Virus record (IMG/VR): IMGVR_UViG_3300042544_002864
Coordinates: 1 to 64,000 of that record
Source of the DNA: a virus
DNA: 64,000 nt
Direction: 5' to 3' (one strand)
Positions 40,656 through 49,401 of the stretch are shown piece by piece. A program made the position numbers and the translations under genes. The notes under the pieces were generated by a model. It was given only the letters and a program-made list of their open reading frames with translations. It made no database searches and had not been told where the DNA came from. Numbering within the stretch: the stretch's first letter is position 1; each line of letters begins with the position of its first letter.

Positions 40656-42266
40656 TTAAAGGTTAATTTTGGTAATTTTATAAGGATATCCTCTTTTTAT
40701 ATAGAACTTTTCTCTTTCCTTAAAATGTCTAAAAAGAATATTTGACATTTCTTTACTTGAAAAAACATCAACTAGGTCAAAAATATTTGCCTTCTTTTTA
40801 TCATCGTGTAAACGAAGAGCTCGACCAATCGATTGTATGATAATCTGTTCAGATTTAAATGAATCAGCAAATATAACATTAAAGATTGCGTTAATAGAAA
40901 CTCCCGTTGATAAAGTACCATAAGAAGCTATCAAAACTTTTACCTTACCATCGGTGTTTTCCATCTCTTTTTTAATAACCTCTCTCTTTTTGCCACTGAC
41001 TTCACCATCAATATAATAAAAATCTCTATTAGGTAACTCTTCTTTTAGCTTATTAAATATCTTCTGACCATATTCAATTGTGTGGAATAATAGTAGGGTA
41101 TTTGAATCACACTTATCTACAATCTTTTTTATAAAATCTAATCTCTTATCTGATATATGTATATACTCTTTTTCTAAGTCAAAGGCATTTTTACCATTAC
41201 CTCCTCTTCTAATCTCAGTCATTCTACCATCAAACTCTAAGTCCTCATGATTCATGATTACAACTTTAACATCCATTGGTGTGATAATACCTTTCTCTTT
41301 TAATTCATTTGCAGACACCTCAGTTATCTTTGGTCCTAGTACAGATTGAATTGTTAGTATCTCACAAGTATCTTCTTCAGGAAATGTACCAGATACTCCA
41401 AATCGTGAGTAAGCACTTCCGAATGTATGATTTAATATTGTAGTTATTGTTTTAGCTTTAGCCCCATGTGCTTCATCGGTTACAACCGTGTGAAACTGCT
41501 TGAAGAATTCTTTTGGCCATTTTTCTAAAGATTGATATGTTCCGATATAAACATTCGCATCTAAAGTACCAGACCATTTACGAGGTCTTTCAGACATTAC
41601 TTCCTCAATTCTAATATCACAAGGTAAATGAGAATCATTTAGAATATGGTCTAACTTCTTTTCTCTCATTTCTAATATGTTATTAACACCCATATTATAT
41701 TCTAAGATGTTATCATAGAACTGAGTAACCAACGTAATAGATGGAACTATTATTAGAAACTTTGCTTTAGGATCTATATTTCTCAATGTGTAAAAAATAA
41801 CAATTGATATTATTAAAGACTTACCACCTGATGTAGCAACTTCAGCCATACAATATCTATTCTTTAGAATTTTATAAGCGGCTTCAATTTGATGGTCATA
41901 TGGTGTAAATGGAACCCACTCACCTGATTTAGTTCTTACTTTATGAGTTTTGAAATAATCAGTACAGAAATCTCTAACACCTTGTAAAGTAACATCTCTA
42001 TTAAGTGGAAACTCATCTTTGTTTTCCAACACAAAGCTAGTTTCAATTTCTTTACAACCTCTCATAGCTTCTTTCCAAAGTCCTAGGTTGATTCTTCCAT
42101 TTTTAAAATATGATTGTTGTCCATTCCAAACACCCATCTTAAAAGCAGGCATATATCTATAACCCTTTACATGACGGGTTAACCATAGACTAACTTGATG
42201 ATATTCTATTCTTGTAGCCTCTGATACAACTAATTCTTCAGTTTCTTTATCATATCTAAATTTCAT
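40656..42266 (-). CDS. uvsW: UvsW-like SF2 DNA/RNA helicase
   Basis: 536 residues, close to T4 UvsW (503). An N-terminal wedge domain (residues 1-110) is followed by a DEAH-type helicase core: Walker A ATSGGKSLI (144-152), TDEAHG (253-258), SGTFPEEDT, and the C-terminal motifs LLLFHTIEYG and IQSIGRALRLHDDKK. T4 UvsW unwinds R-loops and branched DNA, shifting replication from origin- to recombination-dependent mode. It lies within the baseplate block but is functionally separate. Its own promoter is not obvious. Confidence 0.9.
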   Translation of the reverse strand: MKFRYDKETEELVVSEATRIEYHQVSLWLTRHVKGYRYMPAFKMGVWNGQQSYFKNGRINLGLWKEAMRGCKEIETSFVLENKDEFPLNRDVTLQGVRDFCTDYFKTHKVRTKSGEWVPFTPYDHQIEAAYKILKNRYCMAEVATSGGKSLIISIVIFYTLRNIDPKAKFLIIVPSITLVTQFYDNILEYNMGVNNILEMREKKLDHILNDSHLPCDIRIEEVMSERPRKWSGTLDANVYIGTYQSLEKWPKEFFKQFHTVVTDEAHGAKAKTITTILNHTFGSAYSRFGVSGTFPEEDTCEILTIQSVLGPKITEVSANELKEKGIITPMDVKVVIMNHEDLEFDGRMTEIRRGGNGKNAFDLEKEYIHISDKRLDFIKKIVDKCDSNTLLLFHTIEYGQKIFNKLKEELPNRDFYYIDGEVSGKKREVIKKEMENTDGKVKVLIASYGTLSTGVSINAIFNVIFADSFKSEQIIIQSIGRALRLHDDKKKANIFDLVDVFSSKEMSNILFRHFKEREKFYIKRGYPYKITKINL

Positions 42267-42356
42267 CTTATTATTATATATAAAATAAAGACATATGTTT
42301 AAATATTGAAAAATTTGAGGTTTTTTTGAGGTTTTTTATGGAGGGAGATTAAAGAA

Positions 42357-42368
42357 GTGTATATATAA
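42357..42368 (+). promoter_or_regulatory. weak late-type promoter motif GTGTATATATAA
   Basis: Loose match on the plus strand, 18 bases before the ATG at 42387. Confidence 0.35.
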
Positions 42369-42386
42369 TAAAAAATAAGTTAAATC

Positions 42387-42749
42387 ATGAGTATAAGATC
42401 ATTTTTTAGAGGATTGTTTGGTTCATCAGAAAAAGCAGTTGAAGTTTCAACACCAGTGGTTGTAGTAGAAGAAAAAGTAGCACCTAAAGAGATAGATGCT
42501 GAAAAAGCTAAAGCTGCAATTGAACAAAGACTGAAAGAAATTTCTGAAGAAAAGAAATCCGAAGAAAAGAAAGCTGAAGAAAAGAAAGTAACAGCTAAAG
42601 AAATCAAAGCTAAAGTTAAAAAGGCACCTGAGACTAAGGTAGAACAACCAGCTAAAGTTAAACCAGCTAAAGCATCTCAACCAGCTAAACAAACTGAGAA
42701 GAAGACTGAAAATAAACCAAGACCTTCTCGTAAGAAAACTGATAAATAA
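42387..42749 (+). CDS. Lys/Ala/Glu-rich low-complexity protein
   Basis: 120 residues. A short amphipathic start (SIRSFFRGLFGSS) leads into a charged helical region (residues 35-75, with repeats of EEKK and AEEKK) and a Lys/Pro/Ala tail similar in composition to histone H1-like proteins (VKPAKASQPAKQ, then KPRPSRKK). It might bind DNA, or line the membrane by its N-terminal helix. It stands alone on the plus strand inside the minus-strand baseplate block, with a terminator behind it. Confidence 0.45.
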   Translation: MSIRSFFRGLFGSSEKAVEVSTPVVVVEEKVAPKEIDAEKAKAAIEQRLKEISEEKKSEEKKAEEKKVTAKEIKAKVKKAPETKVEQPAKVKPAKASQPAKQTEKKTENKPRPSRKKTDK

Positions 42750-42767
42750 TCAGAATAAAAGCTTATA

Positions 42768-42800
42768 AAAAAACTCACTTAAAATTAAGTGAGTTTTTTT
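42768..42800. terminator. bidirectional rho-independent terminator
   Basis: Stem AAAAACTCACTTAA / TTAAGTGAGTTTTT between two convergent genes, T-runs on both strands. Confidence 0.85.
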
Positions 42801-42803
42801 ATG

Positions 42804-44549
42804 CTATGCAAGGTCATTTTTGAAAGCATCTTTTCCAATATACTCTCTATGCCAAGGCTCGTGACCGGCACCGGCTCCTTTTGCCCATCCTGGATTAACC
42901 CATCCATATTTTCCACCAATTTGTTCTAAGAAGTCAAATTTTGCACTTCCTTTATCACCCATATTACTTGTGTCTATAGCTAATCCCCATCCGTGTTGAC
43001 TTGTTCCAGGCTTAGCAGCAGCAGTTCCTCCATTGGTTCCTATTTTTCTAGCTTTACCGGTTCTATCATAGTGATCCCAATCAAAAATTGAATTTTGAAC
43101 ATCAAAAGATCTATTACCACCACTCATTGCAATATCAACACCAAACTTAGCTTTGAATTCTTTATTCATAGCATTTAATTGTTTAGCAGCATGTTTTTCA
43201 AGTTTGATACTAGAAAAATCAAGCTTAGCAATCAAGTTAGCGGGTAATTCACCATTATAAACGGTTGTTCCATTAACAACCATTTTTTTCTGAAATCTTC
43301 TAATTCCACCACCTCCACCTGGAGATGTCTTCAAAGCTGGTCCATTCAAATCTACAGTAGAACCAGATGAGGATGGTGTGTCAGTACCAGTCTCACCATC
43401 TTCACTACTAAGTTGTAATAAGAATTTTATTTCTGCTTCATCTTCTATAGAAATTGGAGACTCTTGATACTCTGGATCAAGTTCAACATCTTCATCTATT
43501 TCATCATTATTAATATTCTCTTCTGGTGGTGTATAGATTTTATTAACATGTACAGAAAAGTCTGGAAGATTTTCACCGGCTTTTAACTGAATAGTATCAG
43601 GTAATCCTACTAAAAATAATTTAGTTTTATCTGAAGATTGACTAGCTCCTGTTGGTGCTAAATCCTTTGCCGCACTATCATCCGTAGTTACAGGTTTAGG
43701 TTCTCCATTAAAATCAACATATCGGATTAATTTACAATATTCAGTATCTGGATCACATAGTGCTAATTTACTATCGGAAGTTCCATCAAAACTACTAATT
43801 TGTGATTGTAAATTTGTTATAACACTTTTTATAAGATCACTATCTCGTGATGTTCCACTATGTCTTAACCTATCAGAATATTTAATATCCAAACCAATTT
43901 TACCATCTTTTCCTTGATATCTACTATATGCAAATTTATCAGTTGCCGCATCTGATTGATCTCTCAAATCAGCAGGTAATCCTTCAGTTCCATTTCCTTT
44001 AGTATATGGAAAATAATTAACTAGCTTCTCGATATAACCACTAGCGTTGTCATATTTAGATCCCTTTGAAAAAGCGTTTTCCAACCATTCTATATGAATT
44101 TGAGAACCATCATTTAAATAATAATAAGTGAATCCATAGTTTCTTGATGTAGGTGGTGAATCCTTCCAAGGATTTTGTAAAATCATTTTATTTTCAACAA
44201 GATTATCACTAATACTGAAAATCGAAAAATATCGATATCCAATATCAGATGCTCGATTTCTTAGTAAAAAAAGAGCACCTTTTATAACCTCATCGTCTGA
44301 CATCGATCGATCTACTTTTTCAAATTTGTAATCATCTCCAATATCCGGAAAATATGTATTGGGTGACTTTAAAACAGCATACTTTCGTTTACCTTTCTGA
44401 TAAACATCTAATCTCGCACTAGTTTCACTATTTCTAATTCGACCTGTAGTATCAGATGGATATCTAGTACCTTCTTCTAATTCTCTTTGTGAGGCACTTG
44501 GATCTGGCTGAACTATTCTAACTGATTTTAACAATTCTTCATCTGCCAT
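42804..44549 (-). CDS. baseplate protein with C-terminal M15/VanY-like peptidase
   Basis: 581 residues. The N-terminal part (residues 1-120) contains ARLDVYQKGKRKYAVLKSPN, a diverged version of the anchoring domain in the two genes at 36765-40619. The C-terminal 130 residues are a peptidase of the D,D-carboxypeptidase/VanY type: SGGNRSFDVQ, SQHGWGLAIDTS and EPWHREYIG, giving the zinc ligands His, Asp and His. It would cut peptide bonds in peptidoglycan at entry, complementing the GH19 enzyme. Last gene of the operon 47006-42804. Confidence 0.8.
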   Translation of the reverse strand: MADEELLKSVRIVQPDPSASQRELEEGTRYPSDTTGRIRNSETSARLDVYQKGKRKYAVLKSPNTYFPDIGDDYKFEKVDRSMSDDEVIKGALFLLRNRASDIGYRYFSIFSISDNLVENKMILQNPWKDSPPTSRNYGFTYYYLNDGSQIHIEWLENAFSKGSKYDNASGYIEKLVNYFPYTKGNGTEGLPADLRDQSDAATDKFAYSRYQGKDGKIGLDIKYSDRLRHSGTSRDSDLIKSVITNLQSQISSFDGTSDSKLALCDPDTEYCKLIRYVDFNGEPKPVTTDDSAAKDLAPTGASQSSDKTKLFLVGLPDTIQLKAGENLPDFSVHVNKIYTPPEENINNDEIDEDVELDPEYQESPISIEDEAEIKFLLQLSSEDGETGTDTPSSSGSTVDLNGPALKTSPGGGGGIRRFQKKMVVNGTTVYNGELPANLIAKLDFSSIKLEKHAAKQLNAMNKEFKAKFGVDIAMSGGNRSFDVQNSIFDWDHYDRTGKARKIGTNGGTAAAKPGTSQHGWGLAIDTSNMGDKGSAKFDFLEQIGGKYGWVNPGWAKGAGAGHEPWHREYIGKDAFKNDLA

Positions 44550-44559
44550 ATAATATTAT

Positions 44560-45048
44560 TTAATTTTTAGAAACACCACCAACTACTATACTTTGACCCT
44601 CTAATCTAACAGGAGCTTGTGGTGTATTTAAAACAACCGGTGGTAAAGAATATCCGTTCTCTACATACTTACTTCTATTATTATCTTTTCTGGTTGTTTT
44701 ATTAGGAACAGCTAATTTCTTTTTAACTTGAGAAGTTGAATTCTTTTGATTAACCAAAATTCTATATGAGTCCAATTGAGAAGATGGTGGGTAATATAAC
44801 TTTTGACCAGTATAAATATTTAAAGGATTATCTAAATCATTTATAAAGCATATTATGTCAATATTCTCAAGAACCGTTCTATCCTCATCATAAATTGATA
44901 ACATAACCAAGTCAATTCTCATCTCTTCCCCTTTTTGAACAATATATTCGTTCAAATCTGAAGAAAGATTTCTTAGTATTTGTGGGTTAAAAAGATCATA
45001 GAAACCACTTCTTGGTTTTCTAAGTAAAGTCAGAGATTTAATATCCAT
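44560..45048 (-). CDS. baseplate wedge protein candidate (gp53-like)
   Basis: 162 residues. The middle (GEEMRIDLVMLSIYDED, then NIDIICFINDLDNPLNIYTGQ) resembles the LysM-like end of T4-type gp53 and other phage proteins in which a short motif ending in a Gly-Gln loop and Tyr-Pro-Pro makes a small binding fold. The C-terminus is Pro-rich and extended. It lies between the M15 baseplate gene and a large structural gene, ten bases and 14 bases away, so it is surely co-transcribed. Wedge assignment is tentative. Confidence 0.45.
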   Translation of the reverse strand: MDIKSLTLLRKPRSGFYDLFNPQILRNLSSDLNEYIVQKGEEMRIDLVMLSIYDEDRTVLENIDIICFINDLDNPLNIYTGQKLYYPPSSQLDSYRILVNQKNSTSQVKKKLAVPNKTTRKDNNRSKYVENGYSLPPVVLNTPQAPVRLEGQSIVVGGVSKN

Positions 45049-45062
45049 AATATTTTTATTTT

Positions 45063-47006
45063 TTAAGTTGTTGTTGTTGTTGTTGGACCCGTAGCTGGTA
45101 GAGTACTATTAGCATCACTAATAGTTGGATTAGTATTTGAAGCATTTCCACCACCTTGACTAAAACCGGTCGCTTCTGATGCAGAAGCTGAAATTGGTTT
45201 AACTCCACCATCAGCTGTACTTTGTGTGTTACCAGATGGTAAAGGATTTTGTAGATTATTATTAGTGTTGGTTGGGCCACCAGTTCCACCAATATTTGAT
45301 GCACTACCACCACCACTTGCAGTACCTGAAACAGTTCCAACATCAGGTGGAACAGATGCCTCACCAGGTAAGACACCAATAGGTTCTGTATATGATTTAC
45401 CATCTTTTGTTGTAATTTGACTAGTTTCATAATATGTCTTTTGAACATCTATAGATCTTAAATATCCACTATTGAACTTACCCATTATCTCTTGCATACC
45501 TAAAGCTCTAGCGTTTTCTAAAGTAAACTCAACAGTTATTGAAGATGGTAAATCATTAAAGGCCAATTGTGGACCAAGTTTAAGACTCACACTTTTTGTT
45601 AACATATCACCTGAACAAAATATTGGTCTCATTGGATTACCAATTGTAAGGTGCCAAGGAGCTGAAGGTAGTCCAGCTAAGGCATTTACGATACCAATTA
45701 TTTTAACTCTATATTTTTGTATCAAACCTTCAGATACATCTCCTAATACTTTACTGATTGAACCTAATATTTTCTCACTTGCTGTTTTTTCTTCTTTTGC
45801 TGCAGCGTATGGATCAACCGGTGGTGGTGGATCTGCTTTTTGTTCCTCTTCAGCTGCTGTAGCTTTATCAGCTAATGCTTTAGCATCTTGAAATATCTCT
45901 TCAATCTTTTTAGTAACCTCAGCAACGATACCAGATATAGCATTTTTAATACTTGAGAAAACTTCTTTTAAAAGTGATTGTGGATTATTTGCCCATCTGA
46001 TTAATTTTGCAGAAACAGACTTACTTAGTCCATAAGTTTCACTTTCTGATGTTCCAAATCTTAAAATAGTTCCAATTAAATCCATCCAAACAATGGTTGG
46101 ATCAATTCCTGAAATATACTTCAATTCATACTCACATAACATTTTAACTTGAACTGTACAAGTCAAACCAGAACCAGCCTCGCTATATCCAACTGTTTTC
46201 CTCATTTTAGCTTGTTTAATTAAGTTTGGATTACCAGCTGGTATCATATTCGCTGAATTTGATTCTATTAAACCCAATGATGCCAAGAATTGTCTTTGGA
46301 ATATTTCAGTAAAACCAGGAAGTGGAACAACATTTCCCGCAGCTCCACCTATTCCTCCTAAATTACCAATTCCTAAATCCTCACCTAAACCACTAAGAAC
46401 TCCTTTAAAATCAGCCTCAGCTTCCATCCATTCCTCACCAAAAGATATGTTTAGAAAGTCCTCAGATTCTGGAACCCACGTAATTAAAGTAGCCAATGAT
46501 CCAATTTCACTTGGTTTTTTCTTAATCATTATATTATCACCGGTTGGTGATGCAAATCTTCTAGCCACCATTAGTCTGTTATTTGGATAAACACCAACAT
46601 TCTTTAAGTAAGCGAAATCCGATGGTTTTAATTGCCCTTTTGTGTTTGCTAATTTTTCAATTATATTTAAAACTGAAGTGTCATAGACAGAATCAGAGTG
46701 AAGTGTTTGTTGAGTATAGACTTCAGATCCTCTTACTGCATTTGCTCCGGTCACATCTGGATATTCTTCACCACTTGGCTTACCGTCTACAGTATCTTGT
46801 ACAGGTGCTAGAGCTTTTATATCGGCCCACGCTCTTATTCTTCTTTTACCAGTAAATAGTGTACCAGCAGCTGACTTATTATAGTCTTGTACCCTAACAT
46901 TTCTGGATTTATCAATATTAAATGATGTGTATCCATCAGGTGTGGGAGCACTTCTTACTCCTATTATACCTAATGGGGAACCTCCTAGTATAGATCTATA
47001 AGCCAT
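45063..47006 (-). CDS. virion structural protein, probably baseplate or tail-tube cap
   Basis: 647 residues. The N-terminal half has structural-protein character (NNRLMVARRFASPTGDN, FLNISFGEEWMEAE). A helical insertion occurs at about 360-420. The conserved C-terminal part reads PWHLTIGNPMRPIFCSGDML, then FNDLPSSITVEFTLENARAL and QEIMGKFNSGY, reminiscent of T4-type tail-tube cap/initiator proteins. The last 110 residues are a Gly/Ser/Thr/Asn linker that ends with six Thr, encoded by a short GTT repeat on the plus strand. First gene of the operon. Confidence 0.55.
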   Translation of the reverse strand: MAYRSILGGSPLGIIGVRSAPTPDGYTSFNIDKSRNVRVQDYNKSAAGTLFTGKRRIRAWADIKALAPVQDTVDGKPSGEEYPDVTGANAVRGSEVYTQQTLHSDSVYDTSVLNIIEKLANTKGQLKPSDFAYLKNVGVYPNNRLMVARRFASPTGDNIMIKKKPSEIGSLATLITWVPESEDFLNISFGEEWMEAEADFKGVLSGLGEDLGIGNLGGIGGAAGNVVPLPGFTEIFQRQFLASLGLIESNSANMIPAGNPNLIKQAKMRKTVGYSEAGSGLTCTVQVKMLCEYELKYISGIDPTIVWMDLIGTILRFGTSESETYGLSKSVSAKLIRWANNPQSLLKEVFSSIKNAISGIVAEVTKKIEEIFQDAKALADKATAAEEEQKADPPPPVDPYAAAKEEKTASEKILGSISKVLGDVSEGLIQKYRVKIIGIVNALAGLPSAPWHLTIGNPMRPIFCSGDMLTKSVSLKLGPQLAFNDLPSSITVEFTLENARALGMQEIMGKFNSGYLRSIDVQKTYYETSQITTKDGKSYTEPIGVLPGEASVPPDVGTVSGTASGGGSASNIGGTGGPTNTNNNLQNPLPSGNTQSTADGGVKPISASASEATGFSQGGGNASNTNPTISDANSTLPATGPTTTTTT

Positions 47007-47024
47007 GTAATAATTTAATTTTTA

Positions 47025-47036
47025 TTATATATTAAA
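47025..47036 (-). promoter_or_regulatory. late-type promoter motif TTTAATATATAA
   Basis: Exact motif, 18 bases before the ATG at 47006; heads the four-kilobase baseplate operon 47006-42804. Confidence 0.6.
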
Positions 47037-47059
47037 CTACCATCAATCTGTATATAAAT

Positions 47060-47449
47060 TTAATAGTCTCTTATTATTTGTGAGTTTGAAAATTTGGAAA
47101 GATTTGAAAAAACATCATCGATTATTTCTGGGCTTTTTCGGAATTCATTATAGAATATTAATACATTGAAATTATTTTCACCAAGTATCTTTTTTAAGTT
47201 TAATAGTTTCTCTATTGAGAATTCATTATCAAAGTCTGGTATGTAATAAATATCCTTCTTTTTATCGATAGCTTGTTGTATCTTATTAAAGATTATTACT
47301 TTGAGATACATTTTATCATCATCAAAATTAACCTCTTCTTCTTCCATTATCTTTTTAATATCGATAATATACTTATTTTTTATACGGTTAACCTTGATGA
47401 ACTTGTCAACTTTCTTTCTCGTTTTACAATACACACAGAAAAATTCCAC
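47060..47449 (-). CDS. small protein with N-terminal CxxC (DUF5679-like start)
   Basis: 129 residues. The likely start is a GTG at 47447-47449, since a stop lies immediately upstream in frame. The N-terminus, EFFCVYCKTRKKV, resembles the first half of DUF5679-type zinc ribbons, although the second CxxC is absent. The rest alternates strands and helices (DIYYIPDFDNEFSIEKLLNL). It faces leftward, behind the baseplate operon start. Function unknown. Confidence 0.45.
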   Translation of the reverse strand: MEFFCVYCKTRKKVDKFIKVNRIKNKYIIDIKKIMEEEEVNFDDDKMYLKVIIFNKIQQAIDKKKDIYYIPDFDNEFSIEKLLNLKKILGENNFNVLIFYNEFRKSPEIIDDVFSNLSKFSNSQIIRDY

Positions 47450-47546
47450 TTATCGATATAATTTTTTTTAACTTTCAAAATATATATAAAACAACATATT
47501 TTCCCTATAGCTTTTTATTCATACTATTTAATTTTGAGAAGAGAAG

Positions 47547-47558
47547 TTTAATATATAA
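47547..47558 (+). promoter_or_regulatory. late-type promoter motif TTTAATATATAA, short spacing
   Basis: Exact motif on the plus strand, 4 bases before the ATG at 47563. Confidence 0.6.
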
Positions 47559-47562
47559 TAAC

Positions 47563-48957
47563 ATGAAGAAGTATTCAGATAAATTTCTTAATCAGTCAAA
47601 TAAACTTAAATTTGCTAAAATTGGGTTTGAATTTGAGTTTTATATGAAAGACCTGTCTTATTATAAGACATTAGAACTATTAAACATTGAACTAGCTCCT
47701 GTAAAAGTTTGGGGGTTTAGACAATATCACTCAGATTTCAAACCAGATGAGAAAAATTTCAAAATAGAACCTGATTTATCAGGAGGTTCTAACATGGTCG
47801 AGTTAGTAACTGGACCACTTGATTATTATGATGCTAAATACTATTTAGTTAAAATAATAAAATTTATACAAACTTACGGATATACAAATGAGAAATCATC
47901 TGTACATTTTAACTTATCATTTAATAATGAAGATAAAAACTTAAATGATTTAAATATATTAAAGTTAATATTAAATACAGATGAGGATGAGATTTATAGA
48001 ATTTTTCCATCTAGAAAAAGTAATGTATATGCTAAATCTATAAAGAAAATTATTCCATATAAAGAATATGACTTCTTTAATATACCTATTAGTGTTGTTA
48101 AAAACAATCTAAGATTACCAAGTGATAAATACTATGGTATTAATTTCTTAAATATCAATAATGATAAAGAAAGTCAAAGACTTGAATTTAGATATGTCGG
48201 TGGAAAGGATTACGAAAGTAATATAGGCAATCTAATCTATTTTATGGATAGATTTATAATAACGGTATTTGATTCTATTGATACTGACTTTAATTCGGAA
48301 GATGTTAACAAGTTAGAAGAATACTTAGAAAAAAATATCTCACTATTTAAGAACTTTTCCAAATATGATAACTTTATAGTTGATTTTCCTACTATTCAAT
48401 TACAAATTGACCAAGTTGGTAACTATGATTTAATATCAGCATACTATCCGAATATTTATACTAAATTATATAACTTAATAGACGCAACAAGTGGTCTAAA
48501 AGAATGTATTGTAAATTATGTAACATCTACACAAACAATGGAAGTTGTTGATGCTGAAATTAAAAACACATCCACTATTAAAGGATATGATTTAATCAAT
48601 TGTAGATGTGAAGGTATCTATGAGAATTGTTTCTTCATAGGATGTGAAGTAGATAATGCTCAAATGACTAAATCTAAATTACAACAATCTTCAGTTGTTA
48701 ACTCAAAGGTTTTAAATTGTAAAGTTGAATCTACTGACTTAACAAATTGTTACTTTATGGATGGTTATTTAAATGGTGATATGATGGGTGGTGTATTTAG
48801 ATCGGGTAGATTAGGACCTTATGCAACATTAGATTCAGAGGTTAAAGTTGTTACTGATAATGAAAATTTCTTTGATACTAAATTTGATACCGAGACAAAA
48901 GGAGATTCAAAAGGAAATATAAAAGGATATGGGAAAACTCCATTTGGTAAGAAATAA
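47563..48957 (+). CDS. amidoligase-like enzyme with pentapeptide-like C-terminal repeats
   Basis: 464 residues. After MKKYSDKFLNQ (a distant tag relative) comes IGFEFEFYM, the metal-binding start of the COOH-NH2 ligase (amidoligase, PF12224) and glutamine-synthetase-like fold, then SVHFNLSF (near residue 127) and RLEFRYVGG (near 206), which match the later strands of the fold. Such enzymes make amide or isopeptide bonds. The C-terminal 130 residues (NCRCEGIYENCFFIGCEVDN ... VNSKVLNCKVE) look like a beta-helix of pentapeptide type. The combination would be a ligase with a DNA-mimic-like or binding tail. The ligase call is by motif order only. Confidence 0.5.
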   Translation: MKKYSDKFLNQSNKLKFAKIGFEFEFYMKDLSYYKTLELLNIELAPVKVWGFRQYHSDFKPDEKNFKIEPDLSGGSNMVELVTGPLDYYDAKYYLVKIIKFIQTYGYTNEKSSVHFNLSFNNEDKNLNDLNILKLILNTDEDEIYRIFPSRKSNVYAKSIKKIIPYKEYDFFNIPISVVKNNLRLPSDKYYGINFLNINNDKESQRLEFRYVGGKDYESNIGNLIYFMDRFIITVFDSIDTDFNSEDVNKLEEYLEKNISLFKNFSKYDNFIVDFPTIQLQIDQVGNYDLISAYYPNIYTKLYNLIDATSGLKECIVNYVTSTQTMEVVDAEIKNTSTIKGYDLINCRCEGIYENCFFIGCEVDNAQMTKSKLQQSSVVNSKVLNCKVESTDLTNCYFMDGYLNGDMMGGVFRSGRLGPYATLDSEVKVVTDNENFFDTKFDTETKGDSKGNIKGYGKTPFGKK

Positions 48958-49400
48958 TGAAGTATCTAAAAAAGTTTGAAAGTAGTGATGATAAACTTCA
49001 ATTTGGAGTAACACCTGAAGATATCAAATATCTATTTACTGATATATCTGATAATGGTTGGAGAGTAGATGTTAGATTTTTAAAGAAACTAATTGACTTC
49101 AAAAAACATAGTGGTGATGTTAATTTTGAACATGATTCAGATTTAAAACTAGGATTAATTCCTTATATACAAGTTTCAATTAGTAAACCAACTCCATTTG
49201 AAGATAGATTTAAACGTTCGAAATGGCAAGAATCTCAAGAGTTACAATCATTTATAGAATCAAATGAATTTAAAGAGATAATTGAAGTTGCTTCTTTAAG
49301 ATTAGATGAATCTGAACTTTATATACAAAAACAATCGTATGTAAATAATGCGTTTAATATATTAATATATAGAAAAACAGACGAAAATTATATAAAATAA
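48957..49400 (+). CDS. tagged hypothetical protein
   Basis: 147 residues starting MKYLKKFESSDDK, a clear tag copy. Its start overlaps the stop of the previous gene by one base (TAATG). Following the tag is DIKYLFTDISDNGWRVDVRF, related to the ELSDLGYTWKIE stretch in the tagged protein at 60382-60816, so the two belong to one small family. No enzyme motif. Probably packaged, with the adjacent tagged DHH protein. Confidence 0.55.
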   Translation: MKYLKKFESSDDKLQFGVTPEDIKYLFTDISDNGWRVDVRFLKKLIDFKKHSGDVNFEHDSDLKLGLIPYIQVSISKPTPFEDRFKRSKWQESQELQSFIESNEFKEIIEVASLRLDESELYIQKQSYVNNAFNILIYRKTDENYIK

Positions 49401-49401
49401 T

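Noticed and set aside
45067-45085. Six GTT repeats at the end of a structural gene as a phase-variation switch
   Set aside because: It is a trinucleotide repeat in frame, next to the stop codon; slippage would change only the number of C-terminal Thr residues.
45056-45448. Minus-strand open frame of 130 residues overlapping the structural gene end
   Set aside because: Low-complexity Leu/Gln/Val translation of the Gly/Ser/Thr-rich linker in another frame.
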